The notes beneath the pieces are model-generated. The model saw nothing but the letters and a program-made list of their open reading frames with translations. It was not told the DNA's origin and did not search any database. This document shows positions 1 to 8,573 of a stretch of 64,000 nt of DNA, in pieces. The stretch lies in assembly GCF_007744075.1 (NCBI RefSeq), contig NZ_CP036266.1, positions 955,001-1,019,000 of the forward strand, written 5' to 3'. How positions within the stretch are numbered: the stretch's first letter is position 1; every line of letters starts with the position of its first letter. The position numbers were made by a program, and so were the translations under genes. This stretch comes from Gimesia chilikensis (GTDB lineage Bacteria; Planctomycetota; Planctomycetia; Planctomycetales; Planctomycetaceae).

Positions 1-2009
1 TTTTCTTCATTCGCCTGCTCGGCGGCCAGCCGGGCCCGCTGCAGAGTTTCGTCAATCTGTTTATGCACGGTCATGTCGAACAGGCTGATCAGCACCAGTT
101 GCTCATCGTCGATTTCCACGGGAATCAGCCGGACTTCCAGGGGAATGAGCTTCCCATCCTGACAGACGCCGTTCACTTCCTGGGGCTCATAGAGTAATCT
201 CGCCCGCGGATGATTCAGCAGTTCGCGCAGGTTCTGAATTTCCACGTCCCCCGAGTGCTGGGAGAACAGGTTTTCCAGTGTCATACCGATCAACACATCC
301 AGGTGGTAACCAAACATCTGGAACGCGGCCCAGTTGGCCAGCTGGATCGTGCCCGCGGGGTTCACCAGCAGAATCGGGTTCGGCGTCGCTTCCACTACGA
401 GCCGAAAGCGTTCTTCAGCCCGTTTGATGTCGGTAATATCGTGTGCGATACCGAAGGTCCCAATGACTTTCCCTTTGCGGTTCCGCAGCGGGATTTTTGT
501 GGTCAGCATGGTGAGGTTCTTCCCGTTGGGCCCCTCCAGGCTCTCTTCCCGACGCAACATCTCGATTCCATTCTGCATCAGATCCCGTTCCTGCACCAGA
601 CGTTTCCGAGCATAGTCGGCGGGGAAGAAATCGAAGTTGGAGAGCCCCTCCATCTCTTTGGGATTCTCAATCCCCAGTCGCCGTGAGAGTGCCGCACTGA
701 CGCGCAGGAACCGGCCATCGGTATCTTTAAACATGATCTCATCGGGCAGATACGTGAGCAGGGTTTCCAGCAGAAACTGTTCGTATTCAAGTGCTGCTTC
801 GGCCAGCTTCTGATCGTGAATATCAGTGATCGACCCCGCCATTCGCACAGCGCGTCCCCGCTCATCCCAGATCGCCTGCCCGCGGGCACGGAACCAGCGG
901 TAAGCCCCATTTTTCAACTGGAGACGATATTCCACGTCATACGGTGTGCGCCGTTCAATGTGTCTGTTGAGGGCGGCTTTGGTCGGGGTGAGATCATCGG
1001 GATGCAGACGATATTCAAATTCGAAAAAGTCGTCGCCCATTTCCTCTTCTTTGAGTCCCAGTAGTTCCTTGAAGCGAGTTGCGTAATAGACCTTATTGGT
1101 CAGCAGATCCCAGTCCCACAGTCCATCGGTGGATCCCGCAACGGCCAGCTTGAACCGCTCTTCTTTGGCCTCCAGTTCCCGGGTACGCCGGGCAACGGTC
1201 TGATCCAGCCGCTCATTGGAGGTCCGCAGACGCCGGTTGAGATCGATCAGTTGCTGCTCCGTGGCGTGGTACGCCCGCAGTGCAAACGCGAGGGCAGCGA
1301 TGTACGCACTGATCCTCAGGAAATGCCACCACCACCAGGCCATATCCCACAGTGCCGACATTTCGAACAGAATCCCCGCTGCCCCCAGCAACATCGTATG
1401 CACGGCAAACAGCCACGATTCATGCTGCGCTGTTTTATGGAACCGCACAATGAAAAACAGGCCCGCGATCAGAAATCCCACGCCGCCACAAATATTGAGC
1501 GCCCGCGCCAGCGGAGTAAAGTTGCCCTCACTAATCATCGACGGGAGTTGAGTGGGGAACACGCAGGCATGCAGTCCCAGCAGGCAGCTGGTCAGCAGGA
1601 TCAGCCAGATCAGTGCCTGGGAGAGCCGGCCCGAAAGCGGGGCATAACTGATCCAGACAGTGGCGAAGATTACCCCTCCCGCAAGGGTGGCGACGCTGTG
1701 CAGCCAGACAAAGGCATTGCCCGGTTCCACAGCCGCATGAAATGTATCGAGCACGCCCATCGTAATCAGGGCACTGGCCATCGATAGATAGCAGACCGCT
1801 TCCTGCTTACGGCGGGATTCCACCATCAGGATCCCGGCAATCGCGACCGCCATCAGTCCGCCCGATGTTTCCAGCAGCGAATGTACGGGCAGGTGGGCGA
1901 AGCGGGTGTCTGGATAAAACAGGAGTACGATGGCACTGCCGACCGTCGGCATGACGAGTGAGAGCAGCACTCCCAGCAGGGCCCACCAGAGAGTCGGTTT
2001 ACCTGACAT
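1..2009 (-). CDS. Membrane-anchored multi-PAS sensor protein, 3' end cut by the window edge
   Basis: The reading frame starts at ATG 2007-2009 on the minus strand and runs without a stop off base 1, giving 669 visible residues. Residues about 8-235 are hydrophobic and form several transmembrane segments, including a WWWW stretch, so this is probably a membrane sensory module. A short coiled coil (about 240-275) follows. Three PAS/PAC units then lie at roughly 283-396, 408-525 and 533-650, each closing with a typical PAC phrase such as GSITDIHDQK or TFGIAHDITDIK. The last visible residues (LQRARLAAEQANEE) are the linker type that normally leads into a histidine kinase domain, but that domain lies outside the window. 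The start is 12 bp after the stop of the receiver-phosphatase gene, so the two are probably one operon. I infer a sensor (hybrid) histidine kinase; a kinase-less PAS protein is possible. Confidence 0.85.
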   Translation of the reverse strand, partial: MSGKPTLWWALLGVLLSLVMPTVGSAIVLLFYPDTRFAHLPVHSLLETSGGLMAVAIAGILMVESRRKQEAVCYLSMASALITMGVLDTFHAAVEPGNAFVWLHSVATLAGGVIFATVWISYAPLSGRLSQALIWLILLTSCLLGLHACVFPTQLPSMISEGNFTPLARALNICGGVGFLIAGLFFIVRFHKTAQHESWLFAVHTMLLGAAGILFEMSALWDMAWWWWHFLRISAYIAALAFALRAYHATEQQLIDLNRRLRTSNERLDQTVARRTRELEAKEERFKLAVAGSTDGLWDWDLLTNKVYYATRFKELLGLKEEEMGDDFFEFEYRLHPDDLTPTKAALNRHIERRTPYDVEYRLQLKNGAYRWFRARGQAIWDERGRAVRMAGSITDIHDQKLAEAALEYEQFLLETLLTYLPDEIMFKDTDGRFLRVSAALSRRLGIENPKEMEGLSNFDFFPADYARKRLVQERDLMQNGIEMLRREESLEGPNGKNLTMLTTKIPLRNRKGKVIGTFGIAHDITDIKRAEERFRLVVEATPNPILLVNPAGTIQLANWAAFQMFGYHLDVLIGMTLENLFSQHSGDVEIQNLRELLNHPRARLLYEPQEVNGVCQDGKLIPLEVRLIPVEIDDEQLVLISLFDMTVHKQIDETLQRARLAAEQANEE

Positions 2010-2021
2010 GCCTTTGTCTTT

Positions 2022-3221
2022 CTACTCGACCATCTTGATTAACAGGATGGTAATATCGTCCTCGCTTCTCAGTGATCCCGAGAAACGGTAAATCGCTTTT
2101 AGAATCTGTTTTACAATTTCTTTGCCCGGTTTCTCTCGATGCTGGTGGATGACTTCGCACACCCGTTCGATGCCAAATAACTCCCCATCATCCGAGCGGC
2201 ACTCATACAGGCCATCGGTCACTACGAGCAGGATTTCGCCAATCTTTAACTGCAGTTTGCCATCCGTTCCATATTGGTAATCGTGCAGCAGTCCCAGGGC
2301 CGGACCGTTGTAATCGGGCATGCTTCTGATTCCCTCGGTATTGATGACCCAGAAGGGATGCCCCGCCGAACAGTATTCCAGCGTCCGTTCCAGGGGATCG
2401 TAACGTCCGTAACAGAGAGTCACGAACTGCCCCTCCAGTGTCACCTCACTTACCGCACGATTGGCAAAGGTCAGAATCTCACCCGGATCCTGCAGAATGT
2501 GGGAGCAAGTTCGGAGTACACGGCGGGTATCGACCATGATCAGCGAAGGCGCGAAGCCGTGGCTGCTGACATCCGCAATGGTCAGACCCCAGATGGAATT
2601 GAGTTTGTCTTCTTCGCTCATCAGGTGCGCGGGTTGCCAGAGATCATGATTGTTTTTCGCCTGGCGGCTGATCGGAATCACGTCAAAAAAATCCCCGCCA
2701 GTCCAGTTAGCGGGGATGTAAGCACTTGCCATGTCGACGCCGGCGATTTCCGGCAATGTCTGAGGCAGCAGATGCCTTTGAATTTCCCGGGCATATTCCA
2801 GATCGCGGTCCATCGCGATCATGTTCATTTCCATTTCCAGGCGGTGCCTGCGTTCGATGGCATAGCGGATAGATCGCTGCAGCACACAGCTGCTTGCTTC
2901 GGATTTGAAAACGTAATCCTGTGCGCCCAGCGAGACCGCTTTGATGGCCAGTTCCTGATCGTTGCGTCCGCTCAAGATCACAATCGGAATGTGTGCGAAA
3001 CGCTGATGCAAAAATTGAAACGTATGCAACCCCATGGAGTCGGGCAGCGTGAGATCGAGTACGATCACATCCACGCGCGCGGCAGTCTTGAGCCAGTTTA
3101 CCGCTTCTTCCAGAGAACCAACATGTGTGAGAGCTTCATAGCCGATCTTCTGTAAGCGAGATGTGATCAGCCTGGCATCCAGGATGTTATCTTCGACAAG
3201 CAGTAATGAGGTATTTTGCAT
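2022..3221 (-). CDS. Response regulator with SpoIIE/PP2C-type phosphatase output domain
   Basis: The protein has 399 residues from ATG 3221; an in-frame GTG three codons upstream at 3230 is an alternative start. Residues 5-120 form a receiver domain with acidic D11, phosphoacceptor D56 (VIVLDLTLPD), S84 and K106 (VFKSE). A helical linker leads to EIQRHLLPQTLP (from about 148) and then an RsbU/SpoIIE PP2C-like domain with the metal-binding phrase GGDFFD, DVSSHG, AGHPFWVI, LLVVTDG and a terminal EDDITILLIK. Proteins of this layout dephosphorylate anti-sigma-factor antagonists in partner-switching stress pathways. No antagonist or anti-sigma kinase is adjacent, so the target is unknown. It lies 12 bp upstream of the PAS sensor and is probably its partner. 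Confidence 0.93.
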   Translation of the reverse strand: MQNTSLLLVEDNILDARLITSRLQKIGYEALTHVGSLEEAVNWLKTAARVDVIVLDLTLPDSMGLHTFQFLHQRFAHIPIVILSGRNDQELAIKAVSLGAQDYVFKSEASSCVLQRSIRYAIERRHRLEMEMNMIAMDRDLEYAREIQRHLLPQTLPEIAGVDMASAYIPANWTGGDFFDVIPISRQAKNNHDLWQPAHLMSEEDKLNSIWGLTIADVSSHGFAPSLIMVDTRRVLRTCSHILQDPGEILTFANRAVSEVTLEGQFVTLCYGRYDPLERTLEYCSAGHPFWVINTEGIRSMPDYNGPALGLLHDYQYGTDGKLQLKIGEILLVVTDGLYECRSDDGELFGIERVCEVIHQHREKPGKEIVKQILKAIYRFSGSLRSEDDITILLIKMVE

Positions 3222-3230
3222 AATGGCCAC

Positions 3231-3615
3231 GCTGAATATGCAGAATGGCAGGAATGAATATTCCCTCCTTGTATTCCTGCCACTGAATTAGTTACCTCAG
3301 GCCCATGTCTTTCAGGTCGAACGTTAAACCGCGCGCAGATCTGTGATTGGTACGCAGTCCGTAATATTTAAGTTTGCTTATGTCTCCTGAAGTTAGCAAG
3401 ATGAATCTATCGATTCCGTAACAGTTTTAAAAACTGCAACGAAAACCCTTATTCAGCTGCTTGCATGTGCAGGAATTCTGTTCTTCAAATTCCATCTCTT
3501 GAGGAGGGTTTTCTCTATTGTCTATTCGATCAGGTTCCCCGAAAAACATACCAGCTTTTCTGAACCTGTGACGGGCGGAGATTGTCAGTAAACTGACAGA
3601 AGGAGTCGTTTCAGA
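3231..3615. other. Intergenic region between divergent genes
   Basis: This 385-bp gap separates the minus-strand receiver-phosphatase from the plus-strand 114-residue gene. I see no convincing coding sequence; the 180-residue minus-strand frame here runs antisense through the 114-residue gene and has no family features. The one notable structure is a short perfect inverted repeat just before the plus-strand Shine-Dalgarno, listed separately. Confidence 0.5.
3583..3598 (+). promoter_or_regulatory. Perfect 6-bp inverted repeat beside the ribosome binding site
   Basis: TGTCAG and CTGACA flank a TAAA loop and end one base before the Shine-Dalgarno GAAGGAG (3599-3605) of the gene starting at 3616. 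It could be a repressor half-site pair or a small RNA hairpin affecting ribosome access. The role is inferred from position only. Confidence 0.35.
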
Positions 3616-3960
3616 ATGGCATTGAACCGCAAACACAGCCGCCGCATCGTGGTGGACAAAGAGACGTACCGATTTAAAGTCTCGACAACAAGCATCGACA
3701 AAGACGGGAATTATCGCCTGAATGTAACCGTGCAGCGCGAGGCAGAAGGCGCCCGACTGGATGTACGCGGTCTGATGACACGCGATTTCTGGCTGGATAT
3801 TTCGGATCCGGGAGACAAGGACCCTGCGGACTATCCTGTCATCACGCCGAAGCACGTCCGCTTCATCATCGAGCAGGCCCGACAGCAGGGCTGGCAGGCA
3901 CTGGAACCGGGGCCGACGTTTGTACTCGAACTCGAAAATCAAATGCTGTTCTCTTTCTGA
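3616..3960 (+). CDS. Conserved-looking hypothetical protein, 114 residues
   Basis: I do not recognise the family. The start is supported by GAAGGAG ten bases upstream of ATG 3616. The sequence is soluble and charged, without a signal peptide or membrane helix. It begins with a basic patch (NRKHSRRIVVDK), continues with alternating beta-strand-like segments (YRFKVSTTS, YRLNVTVQRE) and ends with a helix (HVRFIIEQARQQGW) and hydrophobic strand (FVLELENQMLF). The next gene begins 11 bp after its stop on the same strand, so they are probably co-transcribed. Confidence 0.75.
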   Translation: MALNRKHSRRIVVDKETYRFKVSTTSIDKDGNYRLNVTVQREAEGARLDVRGLMTRDFWLDISDPGDKDPADYPVITPKHVRFIIEQARQQGWQALEPGPTFVLELENQMLFSF

Positions 3961-3971
3961 AACCATCATCT

Positions 3972-4673
3972 GTGACTTTGTCAGGCAGCAGCCGGGAATT
4001 TGCGGCGTTGAATCACGAACTCAGGAATCTGTATCACGATCTCATCGGTGAGCAACAGGGATTCCAGAAAGCGGATCCCGCTGATATTCAATACCTGTTG
4101 GACGAGATCAACGCCGACCCGCAGCTCGGCCGGGCCGAGCGCGCTTTCCTGCGGGGCTATCTGAATTACCACTTTCGCGAAGTCATGCAGCCGCTCGACC
4201 GCGAAGCAGAATTCCGGACCGCAGTCGCACTGGCCCCCGACGATCACCAGTCCAATCTGCATCTGGGTTATGAAACCTTTGATGTCGGCAAATACGCGAC
4301 TGCCCTGACGCAGTTTCAGAAGATCGATCTGACACTCCATTTCCTCTGTTCACAGATCAAAATCAGGGAACTGATCGTCAGCTGCCACCTGCATCTCCAG
4401 CAGTTCGAGGCGGCAGAGAGCCTCTTGTTTCCCCTGCTTGAACTCTCAGCTGAAGTCGATGACGCAGATTATGCACTCCCTACCGAACTGCTGCGGGCAT
4501 TGGCACAATGGCACGCCGAATTCCATGCCGCGATTGGAGAGACCGCCTGGCAACGCCTGGTCGAACTGCTGTCTCTGGTGATAAAGAGACACGATCTGAA
4601 CCGCCTGTTCCAGGATGAGCTCAGCCAGATTATGCAGGATGACTTATCCTCGCTGCCGGAGCTATTTGACTGA
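3972..4673 (+). CDS. TPR-like hypothetical protein, 233 residues
   Basis: It starts at GTG 3972, 11 bp after the 114-residue gene. The chain is largely helical. Its middle (about residues 70-145) resembles one or two tetratricopeptide repeats: REAEFRTAVALAPDDHQSNL, HLGYETFDVGKYATALTQFQ, and later HLHLQQFEAAESLLFPLL. No signal peptide or catalytic motif is visible. TPR folds usually mediate protein contacts, so a partner role for the upstream protein is a reasonable but untested inference. Confidence 0.75.
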   Translation: MTLSGSSREFAALNHELRNLYHDLIGEQQGFQKADPADIQYLLDEINADPQLGRAERAFLRGYLNYHFREVMQPLDREAEFRTAVALAPDDHQSNLHLGYETFDVGKYATALTQFQKIDLTLHFLCSQIKIRELIVSCHLHLQQFEAAESLLFPLLELSAEVDDADYALPTELLRALAQWHAEFHAAIGETAWQRLVELLSLVIKRHDLNRLFQDELSQIMQDDLSSLPELFD

Positions 4674-4766
4674 GGGAGGCTCCTGTTCTGGACATCCCGC
4701 GGAGACTCTGTCATGCTGAATACAACAGATAAGCTGTCACAGTTGTGAACTCGGGAGACGAAAGAA

Positions 4767-6092
4767 ATGAGTCAACAGTCCGGGGATGTCCCCGTTGATC
4801 AGGATAGTCCGGTAACACGCAGAACGTTCATCCAGCAGGCCGGCACGGCGACGGCCGCCGGGTTGGCTGCCGCACCTTATGTCTGGGCTGGGGGAAATGA
4901 GCAGTCAGAAACACTCCGCGTCGGTCTGATTGGCTGTGGATCCCGCGGCTCCGGGGCGGCCGTCAATGCCATGCAGGCCGATCCGAATTCAAAACTCGTG
5001 GCTATGGCGGATGTCTTCGAAGATAAACTCAAAGCGAGTGCCGACCGGATCAAAAAAACGATTGGCAAGCAGTACGCTGTAAAACCGGATCAGCAATTCA
5101 TCGGCTTCGACGCGTATGAAAAACTGTTACAGACCGACGTCGATGTCGTGTTGCTGACCACGCCGCCGCACTTCCGCCCGCTGCATTTAAAGCAGGCCAT
5201 CGCCGCCGGGAAACATGTTTTCGCGGAAAAGCCGGTCGCCGTCGACGCGCCCGGCGTCCGTTCCGTGATGGAAACCTGTCGAGTCGCTCGTCAGAAAAAG
5301 TTGTCTATCATGTCTGGTCTGATGCTCCGCTACAGCAAAGCCATGCAGGAAACGATGAAGCGGATCCATGAAGGGCAGCTCGGCAAGATCGTGACGCTGC
5401 AGACGAATTACAACATCAATGGGCTCTGGTCACATCCCCGCAAACCTGAATGGAGCGACATGGAATGGCAGATGCGCAACTGGTATTACTTTACCTGGCT
5501 TTCGGGGGGACAACTGGTGGAACAGCACGTGCATGGACTCGACCTGATGTCCTGGGCGATGCAGAATGAATATCCTGTCAAATGTTTCGGGCTGGGCGGT
5601 CGGCAGTCGCGGGTCGATCCCCTGTATGGTCACATCTTCGATCATCACGCCATCTGTTATGAATACAGCGGCGGCGAACGCTGCTTTGCTTACTGTCGCC
5701 AGCAGGACGGCACCGACATCGACACGTCCCAGCTGATTTACGGATCAAAGGGAACCGCCGATCTGAATCGTAATACGCTCAGCGGTGCCAAGACCTGGCG
5801 TTACAGCCGGGCGCGCGGCAGTGCCAGGGGCGGCGTGCAGGACCTGCCCTATGTGCAGGAACACGCAGCCCTGTTTGAGAGCATTCGCACCGGGAACCCC
5901 ATCTGCAACGGCGAGTACGCCGCGAAAAGTTCGCTGATGGCCATCATGGGACGCATGGCCTCCTATACCGGAAAAAATGTGACCTGGGAAGAAGCCTGGA
6001 ACTCTCAGGAAGACCTGACACCTGCCGAATATGCCTTTGGTCCTCTGAAAGTACCTCCCGTCGCCCAGCCCGGTAAAACTCAATTCATTTAA
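4767..6092 (+). CDS. Gfo/Idh/MocA family oxidoreductase with Tat signal
   Basis: This 441-residue protein has a twin-arginine leader (RRTFIQQAG from about residue 18, then a weakly hydrophobic segment ending AAPYVWA). Maturation is therefore expected to occur in the cytoplasm before export. A Rossmann fold starts at LRVGLIGCGSRGSG, and the family's EKPVAV phrase follows near residue 155, where K is the usual catalytic lysine. The C-terminal half is the typical substrate-binding alpha/beta domain. Family members are NAD(P)-dependent dehydrogenases or glycosidases acting on sugars and inositols; the substrate cannot be read here. Exported members are abundant in planctomycetes. It is flanked by unrelated small genes and looks monocistronic. 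Confidence 0.93.
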   Translation: MSQQSGDVPVDQDSPVTRRTFIQQAGTATAAGLAAAPYVWAGGNEQSETLRVGLIGCGSRGSGAAVNAMQADPNSKLVAMADVFEDKLKASADRIKKTIGKQYAVKPDQQFIGFDAYEKLLQTDVDVVLLTTPPHFRPLHLKQAIAAGKHVFAEKPVAVDAPGVRSVMETCRVARQKKLSIMSGLMLRYSKAMQETMKRIHEGQLGKIVTLQTNYNINGLWSHPRKPEWSDMEWQMRNWYYFTWLSGGQLVEQHVHGLDLMSWAMQNEYPVKCFGLGGRQSRVDPLYGHIFDHHAICYEYSGGERCFAYCRQQDGTDIDTSQLIYGSKGTADLNRNTLSGAKTWRYSRARGSARGGVQDLPYVQEHAALFESIRTGNPICNGEYAAKSSLMAIMGRMASYTGKNVTWEEAWNSQEDLTPAEYAFGPLKVPPVAQPGKTQFI

Positions 6093-6132
6093 ATGAATTG
6101 GGTTGATGACTTCTGTGATTTTTGCCCGGAAT

Positions 6133-6312
6133 TCATTCTCCATCCGGTCCGGTTTCGTTTTCTGCGGACGCCTCTGCTGCGGTATCCCCGACGATGAGGT
6201 GTTTCATCTCTTCAATTTCCTGTTGTAACTTTCGGAGCCGCCGAAGTTGTTCGCCCATCAGTTTGAGCAGACCTAAGAGCGCGAAAAATACAAACAGCTG
6301 GAAGAAAAACAT
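6133..6312 (-). CDS. Small single-pass membrane protein with coiled-coil tail, 59 residues
   Basis: A longer frame begins at 6411, but ATG 6312 is preferred because AGGAA lies a few bases upstream and the protein then opens with a clean membrane helix (MFFFQLFVFFALLGLLKL). A charged heptad-like helix (EQLRRLRKLQQEIEEMKHLI) and an acidic disordered end follow. No family recognised. The layout, an N-terminal anchor and cytoplasmic coiled coil, suggests a small adaptor or scaffold. It is convergent with the oxidoreductase gene, 40 bp away. Confidence 0.6.
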   Translation of the reverse strand: MFFFQLFVFFALLGLLKLMGEQLRRLRKLQQEIEEMKHLIVGDTAAEASAENETGPDGE

Positions 6313-6527
6313 AGAAGTTCCTGTCGAGAAAGTGGTTGATCCTGATAAGAAGCCTGTTTCAGGGAACGCCAAACAGGCCGCAAGGATCAAAATGAGTCGG
6401 AAATTGGGCAAATTTCTTTTTTGCGTGTGATGTTTTTTATCGCTTTACGCCTCATTCACTATAGGACCGGATTCCCTCTAAAACGGGGGGGCGGTAAACG
6501 TTAAATCAGTGATTTGAGGGACCTGTT

Positions 6528-6845
6528 ATGGACCAGCTTGCGCGGCAGCAGAAATACTTTAACAGGTCGTTTCTGGTGGCACTGTTTCATTTTGTGCTGA
6601 ATCCTGTGTTACTTTTTTTCGGGATCTGTGCGGCGGGAGCAGGGCATGGTGACAGTCGGCTTTGGTATCTGGCGCTGGTTTCCTGTCTGCTCTTCAATCT
6701 GACACTGCTGAGCACCGTCGTCACCAGCTACCCACTCCGCAAACTCGACGTTGAGCGAGCTTTTACCTTTTACGTGTTCCTGTTTTTCTGCCTGGCATAC
6801 GGGGCGCTTTCGTTCTGGGTGGTCTTGCATCCGGAACGCATCTGA
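6528..6845 (+). CDS. Small membrane protein, 105 residues
   Basis: No family recognised. Three hydrophobic segments are visible at roughly residues 17-37, 44-66 and 80-100, separated by short charged loops (RKLDVER before the third). The gene starts at ATG 6528. The next membrane-protein gene follows 37 bp later on the same strand, so they may be co-transcribed. A divergent partner upstream is the 59-residue coiled-coil membrane protein. Confidence 0.7.
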   Translation: MDQLARQQKYFNRSFLVALFHFVLNPVLLFFGICAAGAGHGDSRLWYLALVSCLLFNLTLLSTVVTSYPLRKLDVERAFTFYVFLFFCLAYGALSFWVVLHPERI

Positions 6846-6882
6846 ACGCAGCACTCCATAGCCTCCTGGAAAAGGAACTGAG

Positions 6883-7380
6883 ATGAATCTCACGCAACAG
6901 ATGCCGACATTTACCCGCTGGTATCGAACAGCCAGGCAACGCCTGATCGAACTGCCTCGCACACCTTACGTTCTGTTTCTGCTGGCTTACACGTTGGCGT
7001 CGATAATCTTCCCTCTCTTAATGATGGTGGTTGGTTGTCCGCTATTCTTTGTTGAAACCATGCCTCTCTGGTTGCCGGTGCTGTCGGGAAATGTGGCGAT
7101 CCTGTTTTGGAGCAGGAAACACAAACACTTTCGGCCGTCTGTCCTGATGCGATTGCTGATCATGGCCCTGGTTATGGAAGGGTTCTTTCTGATCATGCGA
7201 TACTATAATCCTCAGCAGAGACCCGAGTATGCCACAATGGAAGAGGTTTTCTTCATGACCGTGTACGGCATCCATTGCGTGCTGCTCTTGATTATGGAAC
7301 CGGGGCTCCGCAGTTTAATCCGCGGTAAAAGTATCATTCGTCCGGTCGTCGATCCGGGGGATTACACAAGACCGTTCTAA
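6883..7380 (+). CDS. Membrane protein of unknown function, 165 residues
   Basis: It starts at ATG 6883 with AAAGGAA nine bases upstream. After a basic cytoplasmic N-terminus (TRWYRTARQRL), about four hydrophobic segments are seen at roughly 29-50, 55-77, 87-107 and 122-140. The C-terminus is charged (RSLIRGKSIIRPVVDPGDY). No catalytic motif or known family. It follows the 105-residue membrane protein closely and probably shares its transcript. Confidence 0.75.
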   Translation: MNLTQQMPTFTRWYRTARQRLIELPRTPYVLFLLAYTLASIIFPLLMMVVGCPLFFVETMPLWLPVLSGNVAILFWSRKHKHFRPSVLMRLLIMALVMEGFFLIMRYYNPQQRPEYATMEEVFFMTVYGIHCVLLLIMEPGLRSLIRGKSIIRPVVDPGDYTRPF

Positions 7381-7408
7381 AGGCGTTCCGCGATTGAGGA
7401 GCTTTGCC

Positions 7409-7436
7409 TTTACACCAGGCAAATTCCATTTATAAT
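7409..7436 (+). promoter_or_regulatory. Sigma-70-like promoter for the exonuclease gene
   Basis: TTTACA (7409-7414) and TATAAT (7431-7436) are separated by 16 bp. The -10 box is a perfect consensus match and the -35 box matches 5 of 6. It lies about 70 bp upstream of the start at 7507. Confidence 0.6.
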
Positions 7437-7506
7437 CCAGCAGAACAATTCAAGAATAAAAAACACACTGAGAAGCGATGCAGGACTTCTCAAAGAAAGG
7501 AACAAC

Positions 7507-8103
7507 ATGCATCAACTGCCTGACGCCGTGAGTGCGTCTGCTCATTTCCTGGTCATCGATCTGGAAGCGACCTGTTGCAATCAGAAAACGGTGCCTCGCC
7601 ACGAGATGGAAATTATCGAAATCGGGGCCGTGATGGTGGCCCGAGAATCGCTCCAGACCGTCTCCGAATTCCAGACCTTTATTCAACCGGTCCGGCATCC
7701 CCGGCTCACTCCCTTCTGTACCGAACTGACCTCGATCACTCAGAACCATGTCTCTACCGCCGTCCGTTTCCCTCAAGCTCTGGACGCGCTGATCAACTGG
7801 AGCAGGGAGTACGAACCGTTCCTGTTCTGCTCGTGGGGCGACTATGACAAATCACAGTTTCAGCAGGACTGCCGATACCACGGTCGAGAGTATCCTTTTG
7901 GGAAAGAGCATCTCAATCTGAAAAAGCAGTTCTCCCTGACCCAGGGTTATCCGCGAAAATTCGGAATGACGCGCGCCCTGAAGCTGACGGGCCTGCCCCT
8001 GGAAGGAACCCATCATCGCGGAATCGACGATGCCCGTAACATGGTCCGCATGCTGCCCTGGATTGTGGGGGATCTTAAAGTCGCTGACGCAGCGAATTCC
8101 TGA
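7507..8103 (+). CDS. DEDDh-family 3'-5' exonuclease (ERI-1/KapD-like)
   Basis: This 198-residue protein shows the full DEDDh active-site set: D18 and E20 in VIDLEAT, D112 in CSWGDYDKSQF, and H170 with D174 in HHRGIDDARN. The phrases RHEMEIIEIGAV and TELTSIT resemble the ERI-1/KapD subgroup of the RNase T-like superfamily, which act on RNA ends or structured RNA. There is no signal peptide, so it is cytoplasmic. A good promoter sits upstream and a terminator-like hairpin downstream, so it is probably monocistronic. The substrate is not decided by sequence. Confidence 0.92.
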   Translation: MHQLPDAVSASAHFLVIDLEATCCNQKTVPRHEMEIIEIGAVMVARESLQTVSEFQTFIQPVRHPRLTPFCTELTSITQNHVSTAVRFPQALDALINWSREYEPFLFCSWGDYDKSQFQQDCRYHGREYPFGKEHLNLKKQFSLTQGYPRKFGMTRALKLTGLPLEGTHHRGIDDARNMVRMLPWIVGDLKVADAANS

Positions 8104-8123
8104 TACCACAGACAGGAAACAGG

Positions 8124-8152
8124 AAAAACTCAAGAAACACCGAGTTTTTTTC
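8124..8152 (+). terminator. Intrinsic terminator after the exonuclease gene
   Basis: AAAAACTC (8124-8131) pairs with GAGTTTTT (8142-8149) around a 10-base loop, and the T run continues. The stem is A/T-rich and of moderate strength, and it sits about 20 bp after the stop codon. Confidence 0.55.
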
Positions 8153-8573
8153 ATTTTTGCGCAGATCTTTACGTAAGAATGATGGTTGATTTCTAAACCA
8201 GCAGACGCGGAATGTACGCCATGCGGAGCTCCCGGGAGGCTCACTGACACTGTATTAAATCGGTAGCCAACCCGTTCAAAACTACGTTAAGCATCAATAG
8301 GTTAGCTGACTTATCTGCATCAAGTTCCATAAAATTAATGGGAAAAAGAAGTCGCTATTTGCGTTTGTTTTCCGGCTGGTTTAAAATAAACTGTTCATCG
8401 GTATCTTTTATGCTGCACGCGGTCGATTGGGAATTGACTTCTGCATTGCGCAGGTGGAAGATATCAGGATAGAAAAGCGTACTGGAGACCAGGCAACAAC
8501 CCTTTTCGAGTTACAGAATCCCGTCAAACTGCATCGGGCTGGGATCATGTTCAACATTTACAGGGAGTGATCG
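8153..8573. other. Non-coding leader region before a pseudopilin gene
   Basis: No plausible coding sequence is seen in these roughly 420 bp. It contains a TTGACT box at 8434-8439 without a clear -10 partner, and a Shine-Dalgarno GGGAG close to 8574. The long distance to the start may mean a long 5' leader. Confidence 0.4.

Noticed and set aside
2274..3155. Plus-strand frame of 293 residues
   Set aside because: It is antisense to the receiver-SpoIIE gene, whose domain motifs are complete; the antisense product is His/Gln/Arg-rich with no family features.
3427..3969. Minus-strand frame of 180 residues
   Set aside because: It runs antisense over the 114-residue gene, which has a good ribosome site; this frame has neither a ribosome site nor recognisable motifs.
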